This document shows positions 11,996 to 22,945 of a DNA stretch of 64,000 nucleotides, piece after piece. The stretch is taken from contig NW_006763291.1 in the NCBI RefSeq assembly GCF_000218685.1, positions 891,789 to 955,788 on the forward strand. Direction: 5' to 3'. This stretch comes from Serpula lacrymans var. lacrymans S7.9. Its lineage: Eukaryota; Basidiomycota; Agaricomycetes; Boletales; Serpulaceae. Both the position numbers and the translations under genes were made by a program. Position 1 is the stretch's first letter, and each line of letters starts with the position of its first letter. The notes under the pieces were generated by a model, which was not told the origin of the DNA, ran no database searches, and saw only the letters and a program-made list of their open reading frames with translations.

Positions 11996-13993
11996 TCAGG
12001 CCACTACATCGGCCTTTTCCTCACTGTAGCATAGGTTAGCGCCGATAACGCAGCATTAAGGATGGGACAATGGTGCTCACAAGACCTGATCTTCTTCTTC
12101 TGTGTAATCCTTGACACGCATGTACACCATCGGCAGAGCGATGAGCAGGCCAGAGGCGGTGAGAGCCCATGTGGAGGCAAAGATATTCATGAATCTATGA
12201 AATTCGAATTGAGAACAAGACATGAATAACATATTGATTAGATACGCACGGAAGCTTGACCGCATCCGCACGCCAGATTCCAGCAGCTCCAGCAGATTGG
12301 AGCGACTTGTCTGAAAACAGGGAGCATAAGTAAATCATCTCGCAACTGCTACGACAGACTTACAGAAACCAGTGAACACTGCGAGCTTAGAGGGGTCGTT
12401 CGACATCGCGCCCATGAGCCAGTAGGCAGCAGTTTGCCACATGGCATCAAGGAAACCGTAAAAGATCATGAGCCAGCCATAAGCAGCGTAACCTTTGTCG
12501 TTCATGTCCATCGTCGCTGTTGCTGTCGCACGGGTGTAGCCCCTAGGAGGTGAAAAACAAAATGAGGAAGATGATAGGGGATAAACAAGCGTGGAACATA
12601 CTTTTGATAGTGGTATGCCCAGCCATGCACGGCGAACACCATGCAAAAGAGAATGAACCAACCGGAGAAAGCACGAACGCGACGGCGGAGTCGTGGTGTG
12701 TCGAGAACAAGACCGATAGCGATCGAACCAAATATTTGCGACGACCAGTACAACAAGTTGTTCAAAGCACGGGTGCGGATGTTGAACAGAGCACCGTTGT
12801 AGTCGTTGAATTCTATAAAAGTAGAATAAAGTGAGTATATGCGGCCTAACTTGTATAAACAAGCAAAATGCTTACGCCATGTGTAGAACCAGTTACTGGC
12901 GAAGAACATGGGGAAGAGGAGGAGGATCATAGGGTCTGCCTTGAGTGCGACATAGAGGCTGTAGAACTCGTGCTTCCAGGATGGGTGTTGGACGCGGGCG
13001 ACTCGGGTGCCATCGGTACGGATCATTTTTTTAGGATCAGCCATTAACAAAGGGATACACACTCCGATGAGAGTGAGGATGAGGAAACCAATCTGTATAC
13101 GAGTTCATTATGATGTGATACGACCAGCAAGAAGGTCAACTCACATATGTCCCGTTTCCGACTATTATGCGAAGATGATAAGAAATAAGCTTTGTGATAA
13201 AATTTAATAGAGATATAATATCTTACCATTCCCAGCCTATAAAAAGAGTAAGCAAAAGAAGGTAAACAATGATTGAGAGAAACGTACCGTGGAGTGGAAG
13301 TTGGTGCCGAGTGCCACAGAAGAACCGACGACAGCTCCCAAGTTGAAGATGGCCCAGAATATACCAATGAATCTTCCCTTCTGGGCCTCAGTTGGGTAAG
13401 CCAACATGAGAGAGCCTTGAGCTGTCCACAAGAGGGATGCGCATACACCGAGAATAGCGCCGGCCGTGGTAATAAAATCACCCGCACCAGGATGAATGTT
13501 GACTGCTCTGATAACAAAAATAATACCATGATCAGTGACAGGTTATCATGCAAGTGATCTGTGAGAACTTACAGGAAAGCAGCGATGTACAAGGAATAAC
13601 CCCAGGTTCCGAGTATGAGAGTAACACGCGAACCCAACATGTTATTTACGGTGCTATAGGTGGGTTTGATGAACAAGACAAGGTCGTGCTGTACGGAAGA
13701 AGTACAAGTACATACCCCGCGAAGAAGGAGAAGAAGGCAAACGTCGAGTACAATGTGCAGTTTGCATTTGCGGATGTACGTGAGTCGACTTGACCACCTC
13801 CACCGAGGCCAGTGAGGGCATTAAACATTCCGGGGCACATGAAACATACGAAGCCGAGCATGACGACCTGGGTGTACGGGTTGTAGTAAAAGCCCTTGAT
13901 GCCAGTGGGACGTTCGAAGACCTCAGCTGCCTGTTGGGAGCTAGCGTCCTCGCTGGAGCCATAAGCCTTCTCGTCTTGGACGGTATCCGCCAT
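11996..13993 (-). CDS. UNC-93-like (DUF895) MFS transporter, copy 4
   Basis: Fourth member of the array. It starts MADTVQDEKAYGSSEDASS, then FERPTGIKGFYYNPYTQVVM and CPGMFNALTGLGGGGQVDSR. Later exons carry AYPTEAQKGRFIGIFWAIFN, DPKKMIRTDGTR, FNIRTRALNNLLYW and WLMGAMSNDPSKLAVFTGF. Microexons are 13227-13236 (10 nt, GCTGGGAATG in sense) and 13145-13161 (17 nt). The penultimate exon could stop at 12077-12079, but a GTGAGC donor there and an acceptor ahead of the final exon give the tail EEKADVVA, ending at 11996-11998. It uses more C/G at third codon positions than copies 2 and 3 and is clearly older than the copy 2/3 split. The frame is intact. Confidence 0.87.
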
Positions 13994-14924
13994 TGTGGTG
14001 GTGGAAGGAAGAAGAGAAGGGACTCGGGGATGAGATGAGTGCATATGGAGGATCCAGTTATATCCTGGGATGAGTCTCCATGAGGTACTATCTGAGCACG
14101 CGGCATGTCAGGGCCTTAAATCAGATGGCGGTGGTACTTTCTCGGACCGACTTCTATTCAAAGCACGTGCACGCTTGTTGCATTTCATGTCGCAACTTGC
14201 CCACACTCAAATAGCAGATGCCCGCATGAGAATGGAGTGTCCAAGACTATTCGCCGTGGTGTCACAACAACACTGGCCACGATTCACTCTGGCGCAGGCA
14301 CTTTAGATATGTCAAGCCCTGAAACAGATTCTATCTGTCCATCATGGCTTCTCTGCCTCGAGTCGCATTGGGTTAGGCACTGCACACCATGCATGTGCTA
14401 CATACCATCTCAAATGTCGCTCTCGTATCTTCATCCAGCTGTGGTCTAGATAAGGATCTTCCAGCGCTGAATCTGCAATAACATAAGTTGGCAACGCATG
14501 CTCAGACGTTGCTCTGATCTGACACACATGCCCGTGCACATGGGCATCCCATCTCGTACGTGGCAAATTAAACACCTATCGTAACCCATGCCGTAAGGTG
14601 TCTCTGCACAAGCATCAACCTTTTGCATGCTTGCTTGTCTCATCTACAACATCATGATCGGGTTATTGAATGTGGTATTTCTGTCTTTTTTGGCTCTGGG
14701 CTCCGCGAGAAAAACAGAATATAAGCAATCAGAAGAATGTCGTGCTCGGGCATGGGTTCGAGCGCCTAATTTGGTGCCAAACCAACTCATTCAAGGAGAC
14801 GTCAAGATAAAGGTCCTTGGTTCCTGTCCAGACATTCACAAATACGTTCTCGGCTTGCGATTCAAGGAACGTTATTTTTCCAAACTGACGTGCGCCTTTT
14901 TCGCTCTCCTGTGATGTCTCACTT
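13994..14924. promoter_or_regulatory. Divergent intergenic region
   Basis: About 930 bases between UNC-93 copy 4 (minus) and the hypothetical gene at 14925 (plus). Several open frames occur on both strands, but none has recognisable motifs or splice continuity. I see nothing else definite. Confidence 0.35.
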
Positions 14925-16594
14925 ATGGCAGATAACAGCCAGGAAGGCGTTGAATTTCCGATATCAGTGCCCGATAACCCCGTCCTTCCAACCCTTCAAC
15001 GCCAGTCATACGTTGTTGAGGATTCTTTTGAAGAATATGCTCAAGACTCGACATATATCGAGGGCGATTGGGACAGTCTTGGGTGGGTCGTACGCGTGGA
15101 GGAGAGAGTCGGGTTCGAGACTAAACACGTGCTCCAGCAAGTGCAGCACGACGGTGATGGTGTGCCTTCTCTTCATTCTTGGCATTGGCGATCGAATAAC
15201 TCGGGTGCAAACAAGCCATTTCAACAGATTTGGAGCAGCAATTCAACATTCTCGTTCCCAACACAAACTACCCTCCTGCTCTGGACAACTTGGGTGACTA
15301 CGAATATGAAGAACCTACTGGAAATGTAAACCAATTTTTTGATTTTCTTCAAGGTTATACCGATTTTTTGCCAACAGATCATTAACACTGAGCACACTTA
15401 TGAATATTTTGCTGAAGTTCATTTCAGTAACGGCTCAATGCGAGAGATTCCAATTGGGATAACCTCCTTCTCGCCGATTCTTCCTACTCTCACAGGTGAA
15501 ACAGAGACGGTGTATGTGGCCTTGCAGCAAGAAACACGCAACTTGTTTCGAGATGACACTTCTCCAGATGAAGCGGCAAAACCACGCCAGAGTAATTACA
15601 CCGCAGAAATCACTTTTCCCAGCGGAAGGACTCTTGAACAAGGCACGTCCTCTGAACCTAAGCTTGACCATCGCTCTAAGCACAACGCATAGGCACCACG
15701 CCTAATATCACAGTTGTTATTCACAGGACTGGGTTTGCTGACTGGTCAGAGTCTTCATCGACTTTTTACACCACTATCAACAGCCAACAAGTTCTCCAGT
15801 GGCCCATTCCATCGGCTGACGCTCCAGGCACTCGTGGCGCGATACGATCGTACGTGAGCCAGCTGTATGCCGAACCTGAAGACCCCATTGAGCGATGCGG
15901 GGAGTACCACAGCGAGGAAGATACCACAGCTCCAGGTCTTCTTGTAGTTAAACAGCTTCCCATTTCTGGAATCGATATCAAGAGCGGAGCAATCGTCACT
16001 ACCTCCTCTGCACCTGGTATGGTTCAGCTTTTCGTACCCCCTGAAGCTGTCCCAAACTTCATCACCACTTTCTCTGCGATCAAAAACCGTTTAAACATCG
16101 AACTTTCAGTGACACGCCCTAAAGAAGAGCCACTTGATCTTTCACATTATGTTGACCAATTGTTGACTGAAGAAGAATATGATGATGAAGAGTATGACTG
16201 GGTTCCGTGGTCCAAATCAGAGATGTGGCATGATTATCACCAGTACCACGCTGAGGTGGACGTTTGGATCGTACCTTCGTCGAGAGACAGCGATAGCAGC
16301 GCTCCTGTCCACTACCTTTCTGACGACGCTCGCAGCCCAATCTTCGTAGATGCCCTCTCTGCGAAGGACCTTCAGAGCAAATCTGCAGAGGAGCGTAACT
16401 TGCTTGCACCTCTTGCGAAGGCCCAAGTGGTCGAGACCGAGGAGGGAGAAGACATCGTATACAAGTATCATGATCCCTATCGATGGAAATACCCCATTTA
16501 TGTTGGGGAGACGTGGACGCGGAAGGTAGAGAAGAGTATCAAGCACCACGGCGGAGATGGAGATTCTGTTTTCGTAGTTCAGACCGCTCTTTGA
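14925..16594 (+). CDS. Hypothetical protein, family not recognised
   Basis: A four-exon model (14925-15159, 15228-15353, 15418-15642, 15693-16594) sums to 1488 nt, a 495-residue protein. It begins MADNSQEGVEFPISVPDNP. The middle holds LVPNTNYPPALDNLGDYEYE. The long last exon is acidic, with LLTEEEYDDEEYDWVPWSK and DDARSPIFVDALSAKDLQSK, and ends VFVVQTAL. Introns are 68, 64 and 50 nt. The third would use a GC donor (gcacgt at 15643); the only local GT does not restore frame. The long uninterrupted last exon is the best evidence for a real gene, and the earlier exons are less certain. I recognise no domain and no signal peptide. It could also be two adjacent genes. Confidence 0.55.
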
Positions 16595-16793
16595 TTCAAC
16601 TTCATCTGATTTTTGTAATATATTCGAAATGCTTTGAATTTGCTTTACACAATACACTTTGAACCTTGGATTCGTGATATACATTACTGTATCCAAAAAA
16701 GGTAATCAAGATCAGTGCGAGATTAGATGAAAAAAACCTGATATTTCTTGTACTGTTTATCTCTTCCTATCCTTTCCTCAGTTCCAGACAAAA

Positions 16794-17552
16794 ATGTCCA
16801 ACGAGCAACTAGAATCGTATCAAAATGAGCTCATAGAGCACGCCATGGCCATGGACGCGCTTAAATTTGGCTCGTTCGCACTCAAATCTGGCCGGTCCGT
16901 ATTTCTTCATCGAGCTTATCGAAAGTGAATGATCATATTCCACCATGACCCAAATCCTTACAGCATCTCTCCCTACTTCTTCAATGCCGCTCTCATGAGC
17001 ACTGGCCCGATCCTCAGTACGCTCGCCAACGCCTACGCGTCTACGATCGTCGCTGCCCAGTCCGCCTCATCGAACCCGCTCCCCAGCTTCGACGTTGTTT
17101 TTGGGCCAGCTTACAAGGGGATTCCCTTCGCAGCATGTACGGCAGTCGCTTTGCACGCGACGCACGGCGTTTCTGTCGGGTTTGCGTACGATCGCAAAGA
17201 GGCGAAGGATCACGGTGAGGGGGGTTTATTGGTGGGTGTTCCTGTCAAAGGAAAGAAGGTGTTGATATTGGACGATGTGATGACGGCGGGTACGGCTGTG
17301 CGAGGTGCGATTACAACTATCGTAAGAGAAGGCGGAGAGGTTGTTGGGGTCGTGCAGCTGTTAGATCGGGAAGAGGTTGGGAAAGATGGACGGAGTACGG
17401 TGGATGAAGTCGAAGAGGTGGTTGGTGGGAAGGGGAGAGTGAAAGCAGTGTTGAGAATGAGAGATCTAATGAAGTGGTTGAAGAAGGAAGGAAAGGAGGA
17501 CGTACTGACAAGTATGCAGGCATACTGGGAACAATACGGCAGAAAAGAATAG
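16794..17552 (+). CDS. URA5: Orotate phosphoribosyltransferase
   Basis: Fifth step of de novo pyrimidine synthesis: orotate plus PRPP gives OMP. Exons 16794-16894 and 16964-17552 give 690 nt, or 229 residues, the normal fungal length. It starts MSNEQLESYQNELIEHAMAM with KFGSFALKSGR before the intron and ISPYFFNAALMSTGPIL after it. The FGPAYKGIPFAACTAVAL segment and the flexible-loop region YDRKEAKDHGEGGLLVG are as expected. The PRPP-binding motif is VLILDDVMTAGTAVR. The 3' end faces the Derlin gene with only 134 bases between stop codons. Confidence 0.96.
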
Positions 17553-17686
17553 TCTTAGAGCGATGGGCAGACGTAGAGACAACGCTGAACCCAAAAATTG
17601 ATTTATTCAACATCAACACGAGCAGATACACCACACATAATATCAAGATACTTATTGAAATACATCCTCTCAAATGCTTTCAACTT

Positions 17687-18697
17687 TTACGAATCTCCTA
17701 GCCGGTGTCCTGAACCCCAGTTGTATCCAGTTCTTGGGGCGCCAGCGCTTTCTTCTGCCCTTCGTCTTGGTGCGTAAGATGTCACACCGTCTCGGTGCAT
17801 GCCAGTACTGGGCGTAATACTAGTTTCTCCGAACCAGTTTCGCAACCATCCTGGAGCCTGCCCATAACCTGCCAAGCGCCCCTGTTCTGCACCACCAGCA
17901 CCAGTTCCAGAGCCCCATACGAACCACCACCATAAGTGGCCTACGATCATCCCACTAACTCCCTGTGCTGCAGCTCCGGTTCCGCCCATCAACAAATCCA
18001 TGCCTAGCATGGCATACGGGAAATAAGTGACGGGGATGGTTATGAGACCCATAATTGAGGCTTGAGAGCCTGGTGGTGAAAGGGAAGAGACGAGGTAGGT
18101 GAGGGTGTGCAAGAGAGGACGGCTGTGGACGACAGATTGTAGTGGGATGTTGACGATCTAACGGGATGGCTCAGTCGAGATGAGTTGTTAGATAGTGGAA
18201 TGGTTGGCTTACAAGAATGCCGATCGTAGCTAGGAAAAGCTGCCACGCGTAATCAGCAGAACGACGGGCGTAGTGTTGCGTCTCGAGACTGTTGGAATTA
18301 CGACTGTGAATCGAGTCAGGATATCGTCATTGAAACGACAAGAGGGCACGCACTACAGCATAAATAATTCGAATATATATTCGAATTTCATAGCTGAGAT
18401 AGACGATTAGCTCAACCGTGATATCTCAGGACTTGTGAATACCCACTTCCAAGGAATAGACTAGTAAATGGTCTCCAAATCTATGGTGAATGCAAGGCAC
18501 ATCAACAGCTTGAATTATAGCATAACAGGGAAATCAAATACCTCCCACCGTTGGATGACATACTCCCTGATAAATAAGACCTTGTATGGTGGAACTAATT
18601 GCATGATGCAAGAAAGTGTAACACTGAGGGACGACGCGCAGACTACGCGTGTAACAAATGGGATTTTACGAAGTTCATCTGCAAAAGAATTTGACAT
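17687..18697 (-). CDS. Derlin (DER1-like) ER membrane protein
   Basis: Rhomboid-like pseudoprotease of the ER membrane that helps retrotranslocate misfolded proteins for ER-associated degradation. Five exons on the minus strand (18697-18542, 18480-18447, 18393-18354, 18303-18213, 18157-17687) sum to 792 nt, or 263 residues. Exon 1 reads MSNSFADELRKIPFVTRVVC and ends VIQRWE. It is joined to IWRPFTSLFLG, FEYIFELFMLYRNSNSLE and the conserved RSADYAW. The last exon holds ISKxx-type membrane segments ending GMIVGHLWWWFVWGSG, the typical C-terminal G-H-x-Y/W-W region. The tail after GYGQAPGWLRNWFGE is hydrophilic and basic. Confidence 0.92.
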
Positions 18698-18979
18698 TTT
18701 TGATAAATATAGATGAGCTTGTCCAACTCGAATGCCCTGGTAAGCTTTTGTGGGTGATTCAGTGTTTGAATTGAACTTTCAAGTTGAAGGCAGTCTGCGG
18801 TGTGTCGTAGGCGTGTCACTATGATGAACCGTGAGAATGAGGTTTCATAGGATTCCCGCACGTGACTCAGGGTAACTAACTCTTTGGTACAGTGAAAAGG
18901 ACTCGGACGGCAAAGCAGCCAGTTCCATTAATCTTTCTTCCATGTAGCTCTTACACTTAACTCTTTGAACATACAAGTC

Positions 18980-21900
18980 ATGGCCTTACGAATGCTGCTG
19001 CCATTCGTATTCTCAAAGAGCTTCTCCTCAGATCCAGAAAAAGGACCTCAGACGACCAGGTCTCCTGTCAATGACACTCCATCTCGAAGCGGAATTGCAG
19101 GCAGGGGCGATGGCAGTCAACGCGGAGATGGAGAGGGTATTGATGATGAACCTGCTGTAGATGACGAGGAAAATGCTAGTGATGATGGTACCACTGAAGA
19201 TACACGTTCCCCTCGAAACGATGATCCCCGAATGCTCCGTCGTTTCTCAGCAGGAGAGACCCACGCACACGTCTCGCACATCTCGCGTCGCACCCCATCT
19301 TGGTGGTCAAGATTCACAAATTCTGTATTTCCCCCATCAGATGATGATATAGAATCATATATACCCCATTATCGATATACGCCCATCATATCTGGTATCA
19401 TCATCCCATTTGCTATCCTCCTCGAGATACCCGGGTTGACTGAGAAATGGTACATTCGGACCCAAAAAGGTCATATAGTCGACACACAACCAAATCCGGC
19501 GATATTGGATGTTGGCCTCGGTTTCAGCATAGGATGTGCTCTCATAGCCAACATATGCCTCATTATACGTTTCCTCGAGAAAAGGGTCAAAACTATGACG
19601 ATCCTCTGCACTGTATTTTTGACTATACATGGTATGCCCTCTTTTATTTTATGCTACTCATAGTCATCCCTTTGCGCCAGACGTTATTAACATTACTGCT
19701 GTGACTATATTCGGTGTTGAACATCGCTTTAACGATGGTTTCACCTACGGTGAATCCTTTTGGATGACTGTATGCTCCACTATCGCCTCAACTCTCACTA
19801 ATATCACCCTTATTATGGATCTTATACGTACACCAGATTTCGAGAAGAGCGGTGAGTACTCATTTCGTGGAAGCTACTTGCGATCGTTTATCCTGGTATA
19901 TAGGCAGTGGTCTGACGCGAAAACAGCGGTCACTAGTTATCATTATAATTATCCTATTCGTATACATTGCGCTCGGCGCTCTCATCAATTCCCTGCTTCT
20001 TCAGTTGTCGTTCATAAACGGTCTATTTTTGACGGTAGTGTCGATCGAGACTATAGGTTTTGGCGACATCGTCCCCACCTCTACCGCTGGTCGCATCTTT
20101 GTATGCGCATACTCAGCTATTGGCATAGTCAATATTGGTGTTGTCGTTGGCTTGTTCAGAGAGACTGTGATGGAGGGCCTTGAGGTAGGATATAGGAAGC
20201 GGGTAAAAGACTTGTCGGATAACCGACGGGCTGCAAGGCGAAAGAAAAGAGCCGAACATCGATGGAAACAGGCAGTCATGTGGCGTTTGCGAGATCGCCG
20301 CGCTCCTACATGGATACGTGAAAAGAAAAGAGACGAAGCGCGAGGTCAATGGGCATGGTTCAGGATTTGGCTGGCAAATTTGGCCTTCCCTCAATCTGTT
20401 TTCACGAAGCCTAGCTCCAGTTCCAACTTAAATCAAGGTCCGCATGGGATGCGGCTCAATCTCGAGGCACTCACTCATGCTCAACTGGAAACCGCTGCTC
20501 TTGAAGCAGGTGTACCACTAGAATCCCTCCTCCCACCCAACTTTTGCCCGTCACAGCGCGAATTTAGGACAAGCGAAGATGAAAACGCTGATAGTGGGGC
20601 TGACAGCCCCCAGAGATTTATGTCTCCACACGACGTATATCAGCACGAAGAACCAACGCTTGGGTCACTGACGCATGAGCGAATTGGGAGGATGGCTGCG
20701 GTACTGACGAGGTTCGCTATGGTTGCATACGATTCAGCAGGCACGGCTACTCAAAATCAGGAAAATGGAGGTGAAAATCGTTCTTCTGCATGGGCGTTAG
20801 TTGGCCCTTCAACAGGCACCACTAATTCAAGTGGTTTTGCACTGAGCGGCGCGCTCCCCAGCCGCACGAGTTCAAGCGACAGCCTCGGTTCGGATTACCA
20901 CGCTGAAGTTGCAGAAACCGAGAAAAAGGCGTTTTATGCTCGGTTAACCATTGCATGGGCACTCTTCATCATTTTCTGGATGGTTAGTGCGCGGTAATCC
21001 GTGTTTACGCTATGTTATCTTATTCAAAGTATATTTTCCCAGGTTGGCTCGGCGATATTCATGAAGACAGAAGGCTGGTCCTATGGTATATCTATGTACT
21101 TTTGTCAGATTTATCGCTTTCCTAATCTGTGATATACTGATGAACTCGTCTCGTGCTAGGCTTCATCGCATTCACCACCATAGGCTACGGTGATTACGCA
21201 CCAAATACACCAGCAGGGCGCTCTATATTCGTCGTGTGGGCGTTGCTTGGTGTTGGGGCTATGACTATACTGATTTCAGGTGAGCTCATTGTTCTGTTTC
21301 GTTCGTAGTCATTCCCTATCATGGTTTATGATTGATCATCTTCACAGTCGTATCCGAAGCTTATTCCTCGCGGTATAAAGGGATCATACAGAGCGGCTTG
21401 TTTGAAAAAGCGGTGAGGCAGTACCGTAAACGGGCGAAAGAAGACCAGATGGTTGAGACAATAGCTCGACGTAATGGAGGAGCCAGCGTTCGATTCCATC
21501 CACAAGAACGTCCCTCAACACAAAGGCCAAGCCGAGACTTGACATCACGTTGTGACGAGAACCTGCCAGTGTCACCTCGAATTGACGTCGAGGGTAGTAA
21601 AGGAAATGATTTGGACGTCGACACATCTGCGAGAAAGCTGTTGCAAGCAGAAACACGTGCAAAGGAAGCCCTTGAATCTCTGCCTCGTCATGTTATGAAT
21701 CAGGTACTCACGTTTCAGCAGTATGTCCACTATCTGGGTAAGGGTAGCAATACTGGAACTGCGGATGCGGAAGAGTTCGTGGAAGACAAGCTGAAGAGCC
21801 TGCTGGATGATGTTGTCGGATCGGAGAGCATAAGACAACATACCAAGGCAGAGTTACTACAGGATGGCGCAACTCGACAGGTGAGTGCAACAACCCCTAG

Positions 21901-22194
21901 CCTTTTTCCCGCAGGGACTATTAAGGTGTTCGGTCGCTGACATGTCGAGCAAAAAGGTACTGTTCACGTTGAGTTTTGAAAGTACGTCAATCAACATCAC
22001 AATATCTGACATCATTTATTTATGTGATATTTTATCTAGAGGCTTTGAAGGAGATGGTTCATATAGCAGAGCAAGCGATGCAAGCTTTGAATGAAAGGGA
22101 TAACTTGATTGCGCTGCAAGAACAAGATCGCGGAATTGTTGATGTAGATAGTGATTTGTTTCAAGAGGAAGTAGGGCATTCTGATCACAAATAA
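18980..22194 (+). CDS. TOK-type two-pore outward-rectifier potassium channel
   Basis: Plasma-membrane K+ channel of the fungal eight-helix, two-pore-loop class. The N-terminal about 110 residues are polar. Membrane segments follow from IISGIIIPFAILLEIPGL onward. Pore loop 1 is SIETIGFGDIVPTSTAGRIF and pore loop 2 is FTTIGYGDYAPNTPAGRSIF, both with intact GFG/GYG selectivity filters. Fungal TOK landmark GSGLTRKQRSLVI begins the third exon after an acceptor at about 19902. A long cytosolic linker of about 250 residues separates the pores, and the C-terminal tail ends EEVGHSDHK. Six or seven introns of usual size join the parts. The start at 18980 (MALRMLLPF) is the first ATG in frame. I estimate about 900 residues. 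Confidence 0.9.
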
Positions 22195-22945
22195 CCTTGC
22201 ATTTTGGTGAGTTTATGCATTGTTTCCCAAAAACGACATTTTGTAAGCGGTACTGACGTCCGTAATTCTTATTTTCAAGGTCGACATCTATATATCAACT
22301 AGAGTCTAACAACACTATCGTGATAATGTGATAATTTGTGAGACTGATATTATATGTGCACTTGCTGTATCAGAGTAATCAATTTATGTATGTTTAGAGA
22401 TGGCATCACTACGATATGTTATGGCGAACGTCTAAATCGTACTGGCAGTGATCACGAACCACCCACATCAATCATGAATGCTGATTCAATCAGAATCTAG
22501 CATATATAAATACTATACCCATACCAAGTTATATGCAGTTTCACTTCTGTCAAAATGTTGATATTGCAGATATACCGTTGCGGCCAACACAGTACTATTG
22601 TTATGGTGAGTAGGTTGTCGACCATGGGATCTATGTTTCCATACTTACAAACCGACACAGTAATAAAAAAAATGCCAGGAAACGATTCAACTAATCCGGT
22701 GAAGGTGGGTTTGCGTGGAGGATATTGGGAGGATAGGACTCTGATAGGCGATGGACTAAAAACAAAATGAGTGATCGTAACCCAATGAGGGGAAGTAAAG
22801 TCAACCATATAAGAGACATACCTTGGTCAACATTATGCGTGTTAATCCATTGTGTCAGACATAATAAAGGTCGCGCTATACTATCCATCCTATAAATTCT
22901 CTGATGACCAACAGTCGTGCTTGTTAATGGTGCTCTGTTCATATG
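22195..22945. other. Intergenic region between convergent genes
   Basis: About 750 AT-rich bases between the channel gene and the NACHT-ankyrin gene, whose 3' ends face each other. Short frames occur on both strands (for example 22555-22770), but none looks like a conserved protein. Confidence 0.35.

Noticed and set aside
12502..13557. Long plus- and minus-strand frames overlapping UNC-93 copy 4 (for example 13273-13557 plus)
   Set aside because: They lie opposite conserved exons or run through introns; the conserved protein is on the minus strand in another frame.
14750..14790. GGTTCGAG stretch resembling a tRNA B box
   Set aside because: No matching A box and no cloverleaf could be drawn around it.
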